From JAHIKV01 sp963733145 (GTDB lineage Bacteria; Planctomycetota; Planctomycetia; Pirellulales; Thermoguttaceae), in assembly GCA_963733145.1 (NCBI GenBank), contig CAVTCJ010000008.1, positions 190,576 to 254,575 of the forward strand: a DNA stretch of 64,000 bases, written 5' to 3'. Below the pieces are notes generated by a model that was not told where the DNA came from, searched no databases, and worked only from the letters and a program-made list of their open reading frames with translations. Made by a program: the position numbers and the translations under genes. Shown here in pieces: positions 45,882 to 54,943 of the stretch (its first letter is position 1; every line of letters starts with the position of its first letter).

Positions 45882-47351
45882 ATGAACAATTTTAGACAAT
45901 CATCAGGCCGGCCGATCGACGTGTTAGAAATCTATTCCCGTCACAAGAAAAAGTCCCTGCTGTTTTTCTCGGTCGTGTTCGGCGGCGCCGTTTTGTTTGC
46001 GCTGCTGGCCCCCCGAAAATACATGTCTGAGGGGAAACTGTTCGTTCGCCTGGGGCGCGAAAACGCCACGCTTGATCCGACGGCCACGTTGGGCCAGAGC
46101 CCGGTTGTCGCGGTGCCCCAGTCGCGCGAGAGCGACATCAATTCGGAGGTGGAGATTCTCCAGAACCGGGCCTTGATCGGGCGAGTGGTCGATGCGTTGG
46201 GACCGGAGAAGATCATCGGCAGCGGCAACCGCGATAAGGCCATCCGTCAAGTGGCCGCGAATCTCAAGGTCGAGGCGGCGAGAAAATCGAGCGTGATCGA
46301 CGTGAGTTATCGGGGATCGTCGCCCGAACTCAGTCAGGCGGTGCTGGCCAAACTGATCGACTCATATCTCGATGAGCACGGCAAACTAAACCGTCCGCGC
46401 GGCTCCTACGAGTTTTTTGTCAAGCAGACGGACCGGCTGCGGGGCCAACTGAACGCCTCCGAAGCTGCCCTGCGCGACTTGAAAAACGAGACCGGGTTGG
46501 CTTCGCCCAGCGACCAGAGGAAGCTGATCGTAGCCCGCATCGGACGGCTGGAGGACGACCTCCTGAAGAGCGAAGAGGCGCGGGCGGTGGCTGAGGCCAG
46601 CGTCGCCCAACTGCGCCGGAAGGCGGCCGGTTTGCCCGACACCCAAGTCCAGGAGACGAGCGGTTTCAGCGACGACGGGACCAATCGGATGAAGGAGCGG
46701 TTTTATGCCTTGCAATTGAGGCAGAAAGAGGCGCAGGCCAAGTACACTCCGGATCATCCCAAGATGCGGGAGATCGACGAGCAGGTCGAGGCCGCGCGGA
46801 AAATTCTCGAAAAACAAGAGGCCAGGAGTTACAAGCAAGTCACCCGCACGCCCGACCGGCTCCATCAGGAGGCCCAACTGGCACTGCTGGCCGCCGAGCC
46901 GAAGCTGGCCTCTCTCCAGGCGCAGTCCGGCCAACTGAAGTCGCAACTGGCCGCGGTCCGCCTGCAACTACGCCAATTGAACCAGGACGAACTTCGCGTC
47001 GTCGAGGCGCAGCGGGAAGTCGACCTGATGGAGTCCAATTATCGGAAATACTCGACGAACCTCGAACAAGTGCGGATCGACCAGCAGTTGGATGCCCAGC
47101 GGATGTCGAACATCAGCGTGGTGCAGCCGGCCAGCTTCGAGCCGCGACCGGTCAGCCCGAAGAAGGCGATGACCCTGCTGCTGGGATTTTTCGCCGGCGC
47201 GTTGGGCGGTTTAGTGCTGCCGTTGGCCATCGACCAGTACGAACGCACGATGCGCCCCCCGGAGAGCGACGACGACGTCGGGGACATGGATAGCCATGAC
47301 GACCACCAGGTTCCGATGTTGGCCGCGATTCCCCAATTGAGGCCCAGATAG
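45882..47351 (+). CDS. Wzz-family polysaccharide chain-length/export protein (no kinase domain)
   Basis: 489 residues: an N-terminal Wzz segment with transmembrane helix (KKSLLFFSVVFGGAVLFAL), a large periplasmic domain with long coiled coils (about 180-420), the GNVR-like region, and a second helix preceded by PVSPKKAMTLLLGFFAG. There is no C-terminal BY-kinase domain. ATG 45882 has GAGGGAG about 8 bases upstream; the frame is open 132 bases further but that part is not protein-like. First gene of the exopolysaccharide locus. Confidence 0.9.
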   Translation: MNNFRQSSGRPIDVLEIYSRHKKKSLLFFSVVFGGAVLFALLAPRKYMSEGKLFVRLGRENATLDPTATLGQSPVVAVPQSRESDINSEVEILQNRALIGRVVDALGPEKIIGSGNRDKAIRQVAANLKVEAARKSSVIDVSYRGSSPELSQAVLAKLIDSYLDEHGKLNRPRGSYEFFVKQTDRLRGQLNASEAALRDLKNETGLASPSDQRKLIVARIGRLEDDLLKSEEARAVAEASVAQLRRKAAGLPDTQVQETSGFSDDGTNRMKERFYALQLRQKEAQAKYTPDHPKMREIDEQVEAARKILEKQEARSYKQVTRTPDRLHQEAQLALLAAEPKLASLQAQSGQLKSQLAAVRLQLRQLNQDELRVVEAQREVDLMESNYRKYSTNLEQVRIDQQLDAQRMSNISVVQPASFEPRPVSPKKAMTLLLGFFAGALGGLVLPLAIDQYERTMRPPESDDDVGDMDSHDDHQVPMLAAIPQLRPR

Positions 47352-47398
47352 CCGTTGATTCACCGAACATATTGGCAACAAACACGGGACGTCAAGCC

Positions 47399-48491
47399 AT
47401 GTTGCTCACGAAAATCCTGCACCCCTTGCAAGGCCGGACCGGACCCGATGCGTCGTCGGCCTTGCGGGCTTTGCTGACGCGCGAACAGCTTTATCGGATA
47501 CTCGACCGCGAACGGGCCCGTAGCGACCGCTCGGGCGAGGTGTTTTCGCTGGCCGTTTTCGCGGTCGGCAAGACGCCTACCGATCGTCAAGTGCTGGGGC
47601 ATCTGGCGCGAATTCTCCAGCGCCGGCTGCGTTTGACCGACGACGCCGGGCGATTGGACGAGCGGCGGATCGGAGTCGTGTTGCCCGCCACGCCGGCCTC
47701 GGGCGCGTGGACGGTGATCGACGACGTGCGGGTGTGCGTGCCCGCCGGCTTGCCTTTGCCCGATTGCAAAGTGTTCACGTATCCCTCCGATTGGCGCGAA
47801 GAACACGATGCGGAGACGGTCGACGGCGAGGTGCCGGTCGCGGCCGGCGAGAAGTGGCCGGTGTCGGCAATGGAGACGCTGTTCGCCCGGCGGTTGCCGC
47901 TGTGGAAAAGAGGCGCTCGACGTGGTTGGCTCGTCGCTGGGACTGCTGATGTTGACGCCGCTGTTCGTCCTCGCGGCCGTGGCCATCAAATTGACTTCCC
48001 GCGGACCGATCTTTTTCCGCCAGCAGCGGAGCGGCCTGGGCGGAAAAGAGTTCATGATGTGGAAGTTCCGCTCGATGTCGGCCGACGCCGATTCGAGAAA
48101 AATGGAATTGATGTCGCTGAACGAGCAAGACGGACCGGCGTTCAAGATCGCCAACGACCCGCGCGTGACCCGCGTCGGCCGGATATTGAGGGCGACGAGC
48201 ATCGACGAATTGCCGCAGCTCTGGAACGTGTTCCGCGGCGAGATGTCGCTGGTCGGGCCGCGGCCGTTGCCCTGCGACGAAACGGCGGCCTGCCGCGGCT
48301 GGCTCCGCCGGCGCTTGGACGTGACCCCGGGCCTGACCTGCTTCTGGCAAGTCGAGGGGCGGTCGAAAGTCTCTTTCGCCGATTGGGTCCGCATGGACGT
48401 TAAATACATCCGCTCCCGCTCGTTGGCCACCGACGCGAAACTCCTGGTGAAGACCGTGCCGGCCGTGTTGTCGCGGAAAGGGGCCGTGTGA
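47399..48491 (+). CDS. exopolysaccharide sugar-phosphate transferase (one frame break)
   Basis: Initiating transferase that loads the first sugar phosphate onto undecaprenyl phosphate. About 363 residues. The N-terminal part (LLTREQLYRILDRERARSD, IGVVLPATPASGAW) is a GGDEF-like degenerate domain. After one extra G at about 47915 the typical bacterial sugar transferase follows: ALDVVGSSLGLLMLTPLFVL, FRQQRSGLGGKEFMMWKFRSM, SIDELPQLWNVFRGEMSLVG, GLTCFWQVEGRS. Start at ATG 47399; the frame also opens at a TTG 27 bases earlier. Confidence 0.85.
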
Positions 48492-48562
48492 TCGGGACGA
48501 CGAACAACGATTATGATAGACACAGTAGCTCCAAAATCCGGGTTAATTGTGACGATCTCAGT

Positions 48563-48626
48563 TTAGCGGCCGTCGGTACGACGGCCCCGTTGGCGGCGCC
48601 GGCCGTCGTGCCGACGGCCGCTAAAC
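48563..48626. repeat. palindromic element, TTTAGCGGCCGTCGG family
   Basis: GTTTAGCGGCCGTCGGTACGACGGCC and GGCCGTCGTGCCGACGGCCGCTAAAC are near-perfect inverted arms. Intergenic, before the GT4 gene. Confidence 0.9.
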
Positions 48627-48693
48627 GGGGGTGTGCCGAAATTTGGCACTACTGAAACTGCCGACGCCGAGGGATGAAATCGCCTCCAGCAAT

Positions 48694-50046
48694 ATGTCCG
48701 CTGTAAATATTTTCGAACGCCGACCGAAAGTTCTGCAACTGTCGTACGCTTGCAGTCCGATCCGCGGATCGGAGGCGGGCGTCGGCTGGCGCCGCGCCCT
48801 GCACTCGGCCAAACATTTCGACACCTGGGTGATTTGTGAAGAGCACGAGTTCGCCCCGGACATCCGCCGCCGGCTCGACGCCGAGGGCGAGATTCCCGGC
48901 CTGCACTTCGCCTTCGTGCCGATCGATCAGCGGGAATGGGCCTGGGGGCAGATCCACGACTCAATCTGGTACGTGGCGTTGCGGCGCTGGCACCGCCGGG
49001 CGTTTCGCGCCGCCCAACGGTTGCACGAACAAATCCGCTTCGATCTCGTTCACCAGGTGACTTTTTGCGGATACCGCGAGCCGAGCGATCTGTGGAAACT
49101 GGACGCGCCGTTCGTGTGGGGGCCGATCGGCGGGACGCAGGACTATCCGCTTCGATTCCTCCCCAGCGCCGGGATTCGCGGCGCGTTGGCGGAAAGCACC
49201 CGCAGCCTGGCCAACCAACTGCAACTGCGCTTCAGCGGCCGCGTGCGCCGCGCCGCCCGGCGGGCCGCGGTCGTCATGGCCGCCAATCGCGAAAACCAAC
49301 TCCGCTTCGGCCGCGTGCATCGCATCTCGCTGCCCACGATGACCGACGTGGGAATCGACCGCATCTCCAACTGCCCCCGAGAAGAACCTACGCCCGGATC
49401 CATTCGGCTGTTGTGGTCGGGGCTATTGATTCACCGCAAGGCCCTGCATCTGCTGATCCGCGCCTTGGCCCGCTTGCCGGGCGACGTGCGTTTCCGGTTG
49501 CGTGTATTGGGCGAAGGGCGCTTGAAAAAACGCTGGCAAGCGATGGCCGAAAAACTGGGCGTGGCCGATCGCATCGAATGGCTGGGTTGGCTCCCCCATC
49601 GCGAAGCCTGCACGCAATACGCCTGGGCCGACGCATTCGTCTTCTCCAGCTTGAGGGACACGACCGGCACGGTGGTCGTCGAGGCGCTGGGGGCCGGATT
49701 GCCGGTAATTTGCCTCGATCACCAGGGCGTTCGCGACGTGGTGACGAACGACTGCGGCGTGAAAATCCCCGTCTCCACGCCGGACAAGTGCATCGCGGAC
49801 ATGGCCGCGGCCATCACTCGGCTGGCGCGGGACACCGCCGCACGAAAGCGTCTTGGCAGTGGTGCATTGGCCCGCGCCGAAGAATACCTGTGGTCGAAAC
49901 AAGAACAACCCTTGGTGGAGATTTACAACACCGTTCTCAATCGGCATAAGATCTCCTCCCATCCCGGCGTGCGTGCGCCGATAGGGATCGGTTTCCGCGC
50001 CGCTGAGGAGTCGAACGTCGATCAACTGCTGATATTGAACCGTTAA
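48694..50046 (+). CDS. GT4-family glycosyltransferase
   Basis: 450 residues from ATG 48694. The N-terminal fold has QLSYACSPIRGSEAGVGWRR and WGPIGGTQDYPLR. The C-terminal GT-B half has IRLLWSGLLIHRKALHLLI and the nucleotide-sugar site (SSLRDTTGTVVVEALGAGLP). Retaining glycosyltransferase for a repeat unit of the exopolysaccharide. No ribosome-binding site is obvious at the chosen start. Same strand as its neighbours; frame intact. Confidence 0.9.
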   Translation: MSAVNIFERRPKVLQLSYACSPIRGSEAGVGWRRALHSAKHFDTWVICEEHEFAPDIRRRLDAEGEIPGLHFAFVPIDQREWAWGQIHDSIWYVALRRWHRRAFRAAQRLHEQIRFDLVHQVTFCGYREPSDLWKLDAPFVWGPIGGTQDYPLRFLPSAGIRGALAESTRSLANQLQLRFSGRVRRAARRAAVVMAANRENQLRFGRVHRISLPTMTDVGIDRISNCPREEPTPGSIRLLWSGLLIHRKALHLLIRALARLPGDVRFRLRVLGEGRLKKRWQAMAEKLGVADRIEWLGWLPHREACTQYAWADAFVFSSLRDTTGTVVVEALGAGLPVICLDHQGVRDVVTNDCGVKIPVSTPDKCIADMAAAITRLARDTAARKRLGSGALARAEEYLWSKQEQPLVEIYNTVLNRHKISSHPGVRAPIGIGFRAAEESNVDQLLILNR

Positions 50047-50107
50047 TCTGAAGAATCAACCAACGGCAACTTTGCTTTCTCATCACAACTCTCTTCGAGC
50101 GACACCC

Positions 50108-50963
50108 ATGAAACCAAGCAAAGACAATCCCTTCGGAATCTTGACTTATCACCGCGTCGTACCGCGCAGTCCCGGGCATCGCGGCGCCGACCTGGAACGT
50201 GACTCCCGAGCGGCTCCGCCGGCAACTCATCGGTCTGATGTCTCGGGGATACCGTCCCTGGCCGCTGCGGCGAGCGCTGGAATGTCACCGGTCGGGCAAA
50301 GCGCTGCCCGCCCGCACGTTCATCGTCACCTTCGACGACGGCTACGACAACGTCTACCACAACGCCTGGCCGCTGTTGAAGGAGTTGTCGGTTCCCGCCA
50401 CGATTTTCGTGACGACGGCCTATCTGGACGACAACCGGCCGTTTGCCTTCGACGACTGGTCCGCCGCCGGTTCGGATGCGGCGCCGGAAGTCGCTTGGAA
50501 ACCCCTTACCACCGCCCATTGCTCCGAGATGATCGAAAGCGAACTGATCGAAATCGGCTCGCACACGCACACGCACGCCGATCTACGCGGCCGGGCGGGC
50601 ATGTTCCGCCGCGATCTGGTCCGCTCGATCGAGTTGCTCCACGACCGGTTCGGCCTGTCGGACGTGTCCTTTGCGTTTCCCTATGGATACTATGGTTCCG
50701 AAATGATCGCGGCCACCCGCGATGCCGGAGCGAAATGCGCTCTCACGGCCGAGCCGAAAGTGGTGTTGTCCCGAGACGATCCCTTCGCCTGGGGACGTTT
50801 CACCGTCGCCCGGTACGATACGGCCGCCACTTTGAAGTTGAAACTGAACGGTTGGTACAGCGTGCTGCGCAGCGTTTGGCGACGGTTGCGGCCGTCGTCG
50901 GAGCTTGGCAAGTCGACATTACCCGGAAAGCTCGGCAAGCTATCACCAACGCACACAAAATAA
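50108..50963 (+). CDS. polysaccharide deacetylase (one frame break near the start)
   Basis: About 284 residues. The N-terminus PFGILTYHRVVPRSPG continues after one extra base at about 50178 as APTWNVTPERLRRQL. The NodB-fold core follows: FIVTFDDGYDNVYHNA (catalytic Asp and metal Asp), IGSHTHTHADL (metal His pair), FPYGYYG. Removes acetyl groups from a polysaccharide or N-acetyl sugar in the exopolysaccharide pathway. Its stop is 3 bp before the flippase gene. Confidence 0.85.
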
Positions 50964-50965
50964 CC

Positions 50966-52336
50966 ATGGCAGCGGTTTTCGACGACGTTCCGATTCGATC
51001 CGATCCCGGCGACGGGGTTTCGCCGTTGGCGGCGGGCGTGACCGCGTCGGTCCTCGTCGAGTCGTCCGAGCCCGTCTTGCGGAAGGGGATGTTCTCAATC
51101 TTCGATCAGTCGGTCGTCAGCGGGACCAATTTCCTGACGATGGTGATTATTGCCCGCGCCTGCTCTCAGGCCGAAGTCGGCGTATACGCTTTGGCGTGGA
51201 CGGTCGTGATGTTTCTGGCCGCCGCCCAGTCGAACCTGATTTCGATCCCCTACACGATGTACTGCCATCGCCGCGACGGCGACTCGCTGGCCAAATACGG
51301 CGGCAGCGCGATCGTCCATCAATTGCTGCTCTCGGCCGCCGCGATGGTCGGCTTCGTCGGGCTGGCGGCCTTGCTGGCGCTCGGCGTGGGGCCAAACGGC
51401 TTGGATCCGGCCGCGTGGGTTCTCTCGGGCATGATTCCGTTTATCCTCCTGCGCGACTTTGCCCGCCGCTTTTCCTTCGCCCATCTCGCCATGGAAACGG
51501 CCATCGTCATGGACGTCTGCGTCACCGCGCTGCAACTGGTCAGCTTGTTGGCGTTGTGGCGTTTGGGATTGCTGTCGGCCGCGACGGGATATGCCGTGAT
51601 GGGCGCTGCCTGCGCCGCGGCCGTCGCCGGATGGTGGCTCTTCAGAAAACAGCCGATCCGCTTCTCCCGCGAGGAACTCCTCCCGGACTGGCGGCAGAAT
51701 TGGGCCTTCGGCCGTTGGACCCTGACCGGGCAATTATCCGGCCTAGCGTTCTACGCCCTCCCCTGGCTGCTGGCCATTGTCTGGGACGAGGCGGAGACGG
51801 GCAAATTGGCCGCTTGCACCACGCTGGTCGGACTCTCGAATCTGTTTGTCATGGGTTTGAACAATTTCCTGGTGCCCAAGGCATCGCAGGCCTACACGCG
51901 CTACGGCGTTCGCGCGCTCGGCGGCGTGCTGCGGAAGGCGTCCCTCGCCGCGGCCGCCGTGTTGGGAAGTCTGTGCGTCGGCGTATTTCTCGTCGGTGCT
52001 CCGGTGGCGAAACTCGTCTTCGGACCGCTGTATGCCGATACGGGCATGTTGTTGACAGTCTTGGCGGTGGCCGCGTTGACCGATTCCTTGGGCCAAACGG
52101 TCGGCGCCGGCCTGTGGGCCATGGATCGTCCGGCCGCCAACCTGACCGCCGACGTGGTGCAGGTATCAGTCACGCTGGGCATCGCGCTGTGGCTCGTTTT
52201 TCCGCTCGGCGCAATGGGTATCGCCCTGGCCATCGTGGCGGGGCGCATCGTCGGACTATCCGTGCGTTGGAGTATCCTCTGGGGATACATGGACCACATT
52301 TCTCCCCTTTCCCTTTGGGTAAGGGGCCGGGGATGA
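50966..52336 (+). CDS. Wzx-type oligosaccharide flippase
   Basis: 456 residues with about 12-14 predicted hydrophobic helices (FLTMVIIARACSQAEVGVYALAW, LAAAAVLGSLCVGVFLVG and others), the layout of polysaccharide biosynthesis flippases of the MATE/MOP superfamily. Moves the lipid-linked repeat unit across the inner membrane. ATG 50966 lies 3 bp after the deacetylase stop. The last residues (HISPLSLWVRGRG) come from a palindromic repeat family, CTCTCCCTTTGGG. An open frame running in from 50072 includes the deacetylase start but then reads it out of frame. Confidence 0.88.
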   Translation: MAAVFDDVPIRSDPGDGVSPLAAGVTASVLVESSEPVLRKGMFSIFDQSVVSGTNFLTMVIIARACSQAEVGVYALAWTVVMFLAAAQSNLISIPYTMYCHRRDGDSLAKYGGSAIVHQLLLSAAAMVGFVGLAALLALGVGPNGLDPAAWVLSGMIPFILLRDFARRFSFAHLAMETAIVMDVCVTALQLVSLLALWRLGLLSAATGYAVMGAACAAAVAGWWLFRKQPIRFSREELLPDWRQNWAFGRWTLTGQLSGLAFYALPWLLAIVWDEAETGKLAACTTLVGLSNLFVMGLNNFLVPKASQAYTRYGVRALGGVLRKASLAAAAVLGSLCVGVFLVGAPVAKLVFGPLYADTGMLLTVLAVAALTDSLGQTVGAGLWAMDRPAANLTADVVQVSVTLGIALWLVFPLGAMGIALAIVAGRIVGLSVRWSILWGYMDHISPLSLWVRGRG

Positions 52337-52387
52337 GGACTGGGCAACAATACGTATTGAAACTGAGTTTGTCTGGGAATCGGACCA

Positions 52388-52425
52388 TTTAGCCCCCCGT
52401 GAATACACCGGGGGCTAAAAGCCGA
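52388..52425. repeat. TTTAGCCCCCCGTG...GGGGGCTAAA palindrome
   Basis: TTTAGCCCCCCGTG and CACCGGGGGCTAAA are inverted. A short member of the CGTTTAGCCCCGGCGT family, between the flippase and the ligase. Confidence 0.8.
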
Positions 52426-52444
52426 AGGGGCTAACTACCGAAAT

Positions 52445-53821
52445 ATGAACCGCGACCCGCAAAACACCTTCGACTCGACGCCCGCCAACCCTCGGTTGTT
52501 GTGGATGGCGATCGTTTTGCTCGGGGCGGTGTACTTCTTCGTGGGCCATAACGTTCAGGTCTCGCGTTTCGAGGATTTCGCACCCTGGTCCGAAGCAGGC
52601 GTGGCGGTGGAATCGGGGGGAAACGTGCTCAAGGGACTGGCGCTGTCGTTGATCGGTGTTTTCGGTATGTACCTCCTGCTCCGCCGCGATGGAAGGCCGC
52701 TGCACTGGGGCGGTTGGCTGCCGGCCGCAATGGCTTTCTATGTGGCCTGGGCAGCCGCAAGCGTTCTCTGGTCGGGCGATCCCGGGCTAAGCTGCCGGAA
52801 ACTCGCCGTGTTGGGGTTTTGCGTTCTCGGAGCGCTGGGATTCGCCCGGCAATTTCGTCCCCGCGACCTGGCGCTGATCGCCCTGGCGGTTACTGCGGCG
52901 TATTTGATCGTCGGGATTGCCGCAGAAGTGGCCCTGGGGACGTTCCGTCCCTGGGCGTCGGACTATCGGTTCGCGGGCACGGTCCATCCGAACACCCAAG
53001 GGGCGCAGATGACGCTCCTCTGCCTGGCGGCGTTTTGCCTGGCCCGGTTTTCCCCTCGCGACGAAACTCGTCTGCGGCCGCTGTATTGGACGTTGTTCGC
53101 CTTGGGGCTGGTCTTTCTGTACCTGACAAAATCCCGCACCTCCTGCGCGGCCTTTGCCGTCGCGCTGGCGGCTTTGTGGATGATCAGCGTATCCGTCCGG
53201 ACTCGTTTGCTGGCCCTGGCGACGGCCGGATTCCTGGTTTGCTCGGCCGCCCTGCTCGGGTCGTTGTTCAGCTTGGACATCGAGGACGCCGTCGCCGAAT
53301 TCGTTTTGCTCGGCCGGGAAGAGGAATCGGGGAAACTGACCGGCCGGATTCCCATCTGGAAAGATTTGCTCGGTTACATCGGCGAAAAGCCGCTGCAAGG
53401 ATACGGTTACGAGGCCTTCTGGACCGAAAAACGCATTGAAGATGTCTCCGACGACGCGCAGTGGACTTTGCGCGAGGCTCACAACGGCTATCTCGACGCC
53501 ACGTTGAGCGTCGGGCTGATCGGGGTGGCGGTCCTTTTGGCGATCGGGTTGCAGGGAATCGTTCTGGCGGCCGGAGCGTTTCGCTCGACCGATGACGTTG
53601 GCGCCGCTTTGACGTTTTGCCTGCTCATATTCATAGTGTTCAACGCCTGTTTGGAATCGGGGCTGATCGCCCCCAACTTGATCACGCTGTTGGTCGGCTG
53701 CGGTATCATGCAACTGTTGTCCGTCAGGTCGGCGATTGCTTCACATTCCCACGCTCCGCGCGGGAACGAACAGGCAACGCTCCGTTTTTGCCCGGTGCGC
53801 GAGACGGGTCCAAAGCGGTAA
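52445..53821 (+). CDS. O-antigen ligase/polymerase-type membrane protein
   Basis: 458 residues with about 11-12 hydrophobic helices. A large periplasmic loop before the last helices contains GRIPIWKDLLGYIGEKPLQG and EAHNGYLDATLSVGLIG, the Wzy/WaaL pattern with the catalytic His in AHNGYLD. Polymerises or ligates the translocated repeat units. The last residues (SHSHAPRGNEQATLRF) are encoded by a palindromic repeat. Frame intact. Confidence 0.9.
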   Translation: MNRDPQNTFDSTPANPRLLWMAIVLLGAVYFFVGHNVQVSRFEDFAPWSEAGVAVESGGNVLKGLALSLIGVFGMYLLLRRDGRPLHWGGWLPAAMAFYVAWAAASVLWSGDPGLSCRKLAVLGFCVLGALGFARQFRPRDLALIALAVTAAYLIVGIAAEVALGTFRPWASDYRFAGTVHPNTQGAQMTLLCLAAFCLARFSPRDETRLRPLYWTLFALGLVFLYLTKSRTSCAAFAVALAALWMISVSVRTRLLALATAGFLVCSAALLGSLFSLDIEDAVAEFVLLGREEESGKLTGRIPIWKDLLGYIGEKPLQGYGYEAFWTEKRIEDVSDDAQWTLREAHNGYLDATLSVGLIGVAVLLAIGLQGIVLAAGAFRSTDDVGAALTFCLLIFIVFNACLESGLIAPNLITLLVGCGIMQLLSVRSAIASHSHAPRGNEQATLRFCPVRETGPKR

Positions 53822-53872
53822 TAAATGGTGCGTTTCACGCACCCTACAAATCGTGGTCGCAACAACCATAAG

Positions 53873-54943
53873 ATGAACATCCAAGTCCTTCCCGCCGAAA
53901 AGCTGACCGCCGAGCAGATCGCGGCGTGGGCCGAAATTCAACAAGCCGATCCCGCGCTGGATAGTCCCTATTTTCGCCCCGAGTTCACCCTGCTCGTAGC
54001 CGGCGTGCGCGGCGACGTGGAGGTAGGCGTGCTCGAAGAGGATGGCGAGCCGGTCGGATTTTTCCCCTTTCAGCGCGGTCCGGGCAACACGGCCCTGCCG
54101 GTCGGCGGAAAGATGTCCGACTTCCAGGGCGCAATCGTGCGGAAGAATTGCCGCTGGGAACCGGACGAGTTGCTGCGCGGCTGCCGGCTGTCGGCCTGGC
54201 GATTCGACCACCTGATCGCTTCGCAGGCCCCGGAATATCATTGGCGCATCGCCCCTTCGCCGTACATCGATCTCTCGCAGGGATGGGATGGATACCGGTC
54301 GGACCAGCTCGCCCTGCATCCCGAATGGTTCGGCCGCGCGGAGCGGAAACGGCGTCAGGCGGACCGCGAGGCCGGGCCGCTCCGCGTCGAACTCGACACG
54401 GCCGACCCCGCCGTCTTCCGGAACATGGTCAAGTGGAAACGGCGGCAGTATCAGCGAACCGGCATGACCGACGTGTTGGCCTTCGATTGGACCGTCGCCC
54501 TGCTCGATCGGGCGCGGGCGGCGAAAGGCGAAGGGTTTTCCGGCGTGACGTCGGCCCTCTACATGGGCGGCGTGCTGACGGCGGTGCTGCTGTCGATCCG
54601 CTCCTACGGCGTCCTGCACGCCTGGTTCTCCGCCTACCATCCCGACTTCGCCCAGCTTTCGCCCGGCATTGTTTCCTGGCTGGAATTATTCCAGGTGTAC
54701 CCGCAAGTCGGGATTCGGCGGATCGACCTGGGCAAAGGCCCCGAAGAGTACAAAACCAGATTGATGTCCGGGGCCATCAATGTGGCTGAAGGGGCGGTCG
54801 ATTTTCGCCCCGTGAGCCGATTCCTGCAACGCAACTGCCGCCGCGCTTACGACTGGTCGCGGCAATCACCGCTGCGCCGGCCGCTGCTGAAACCGGGCCG
54901 TTTCATTCGTCGCCTGATCGAATCGAGGAACTTCAAACTGTGA
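53873..54943 (+). CDS. GNAT-fold acetyltransferase, CelD/BcsL type
   Basis: 356 residues. An N-terminal acetyltransferase-like domain (DSPYFRPEFTLLVAGVRGDV, VGFFPFQRGPGNTALPVGG) and a C-terminal GNAT domain (AVFRNMVKWKRRQYQRTG, AWFSAYHPDFAQLSPGIV, IDLGKGPEEYKTRL) are present. These proteins occur in cellulose and exopolysaccharide loci and probably add acyl groups. ATG 53873 lies just after a GTGCGTTTCACGCAC palindrome. Its stop overlaps the GTG of the next gene. Confidence 0.85.
   Translation: MNIQVLPAEKLTAEQIAAWAEIQQADPALDSPYFRPEFTLLVAGVRGDVEVGVLEEDGEPVGFFPFQRGPGNTALPVGGKMSDFQGAIVRKNCRWEPDELLRGCRLSAWRFDHLIASQAPEYHWRIAPSPYIDLSQGWDGYRSDQLALHPEWFGRAERKRRQADREAGPLRVELDTADPAVFRNMVKWKRRQYQRTGMTDVLAFDWTVALLDRARAAKGEGFSGVTSALYMGGVLTAVLLSIRSYGVLHAWFSAYHPDFAQLSPGIVSWLELFQVYPQVGIRRIDLGKGPEEYKTRLMSGAINVAEGAVDFRPVSRFLQRNCRRAYDWSRQSPLRRPLLKPGRFIRRLIESRNFKL

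Noticed and set aside
50072..52336. A 754-residue deacetylase-flippase fusion
   Set aside because: The frame contains the first residues of the deacetylase, then reads the rest of it out of frame before entering the flippase. The deacetylase core is in another frame and stops before the flippase ATG, so these are two genes with one frame break.
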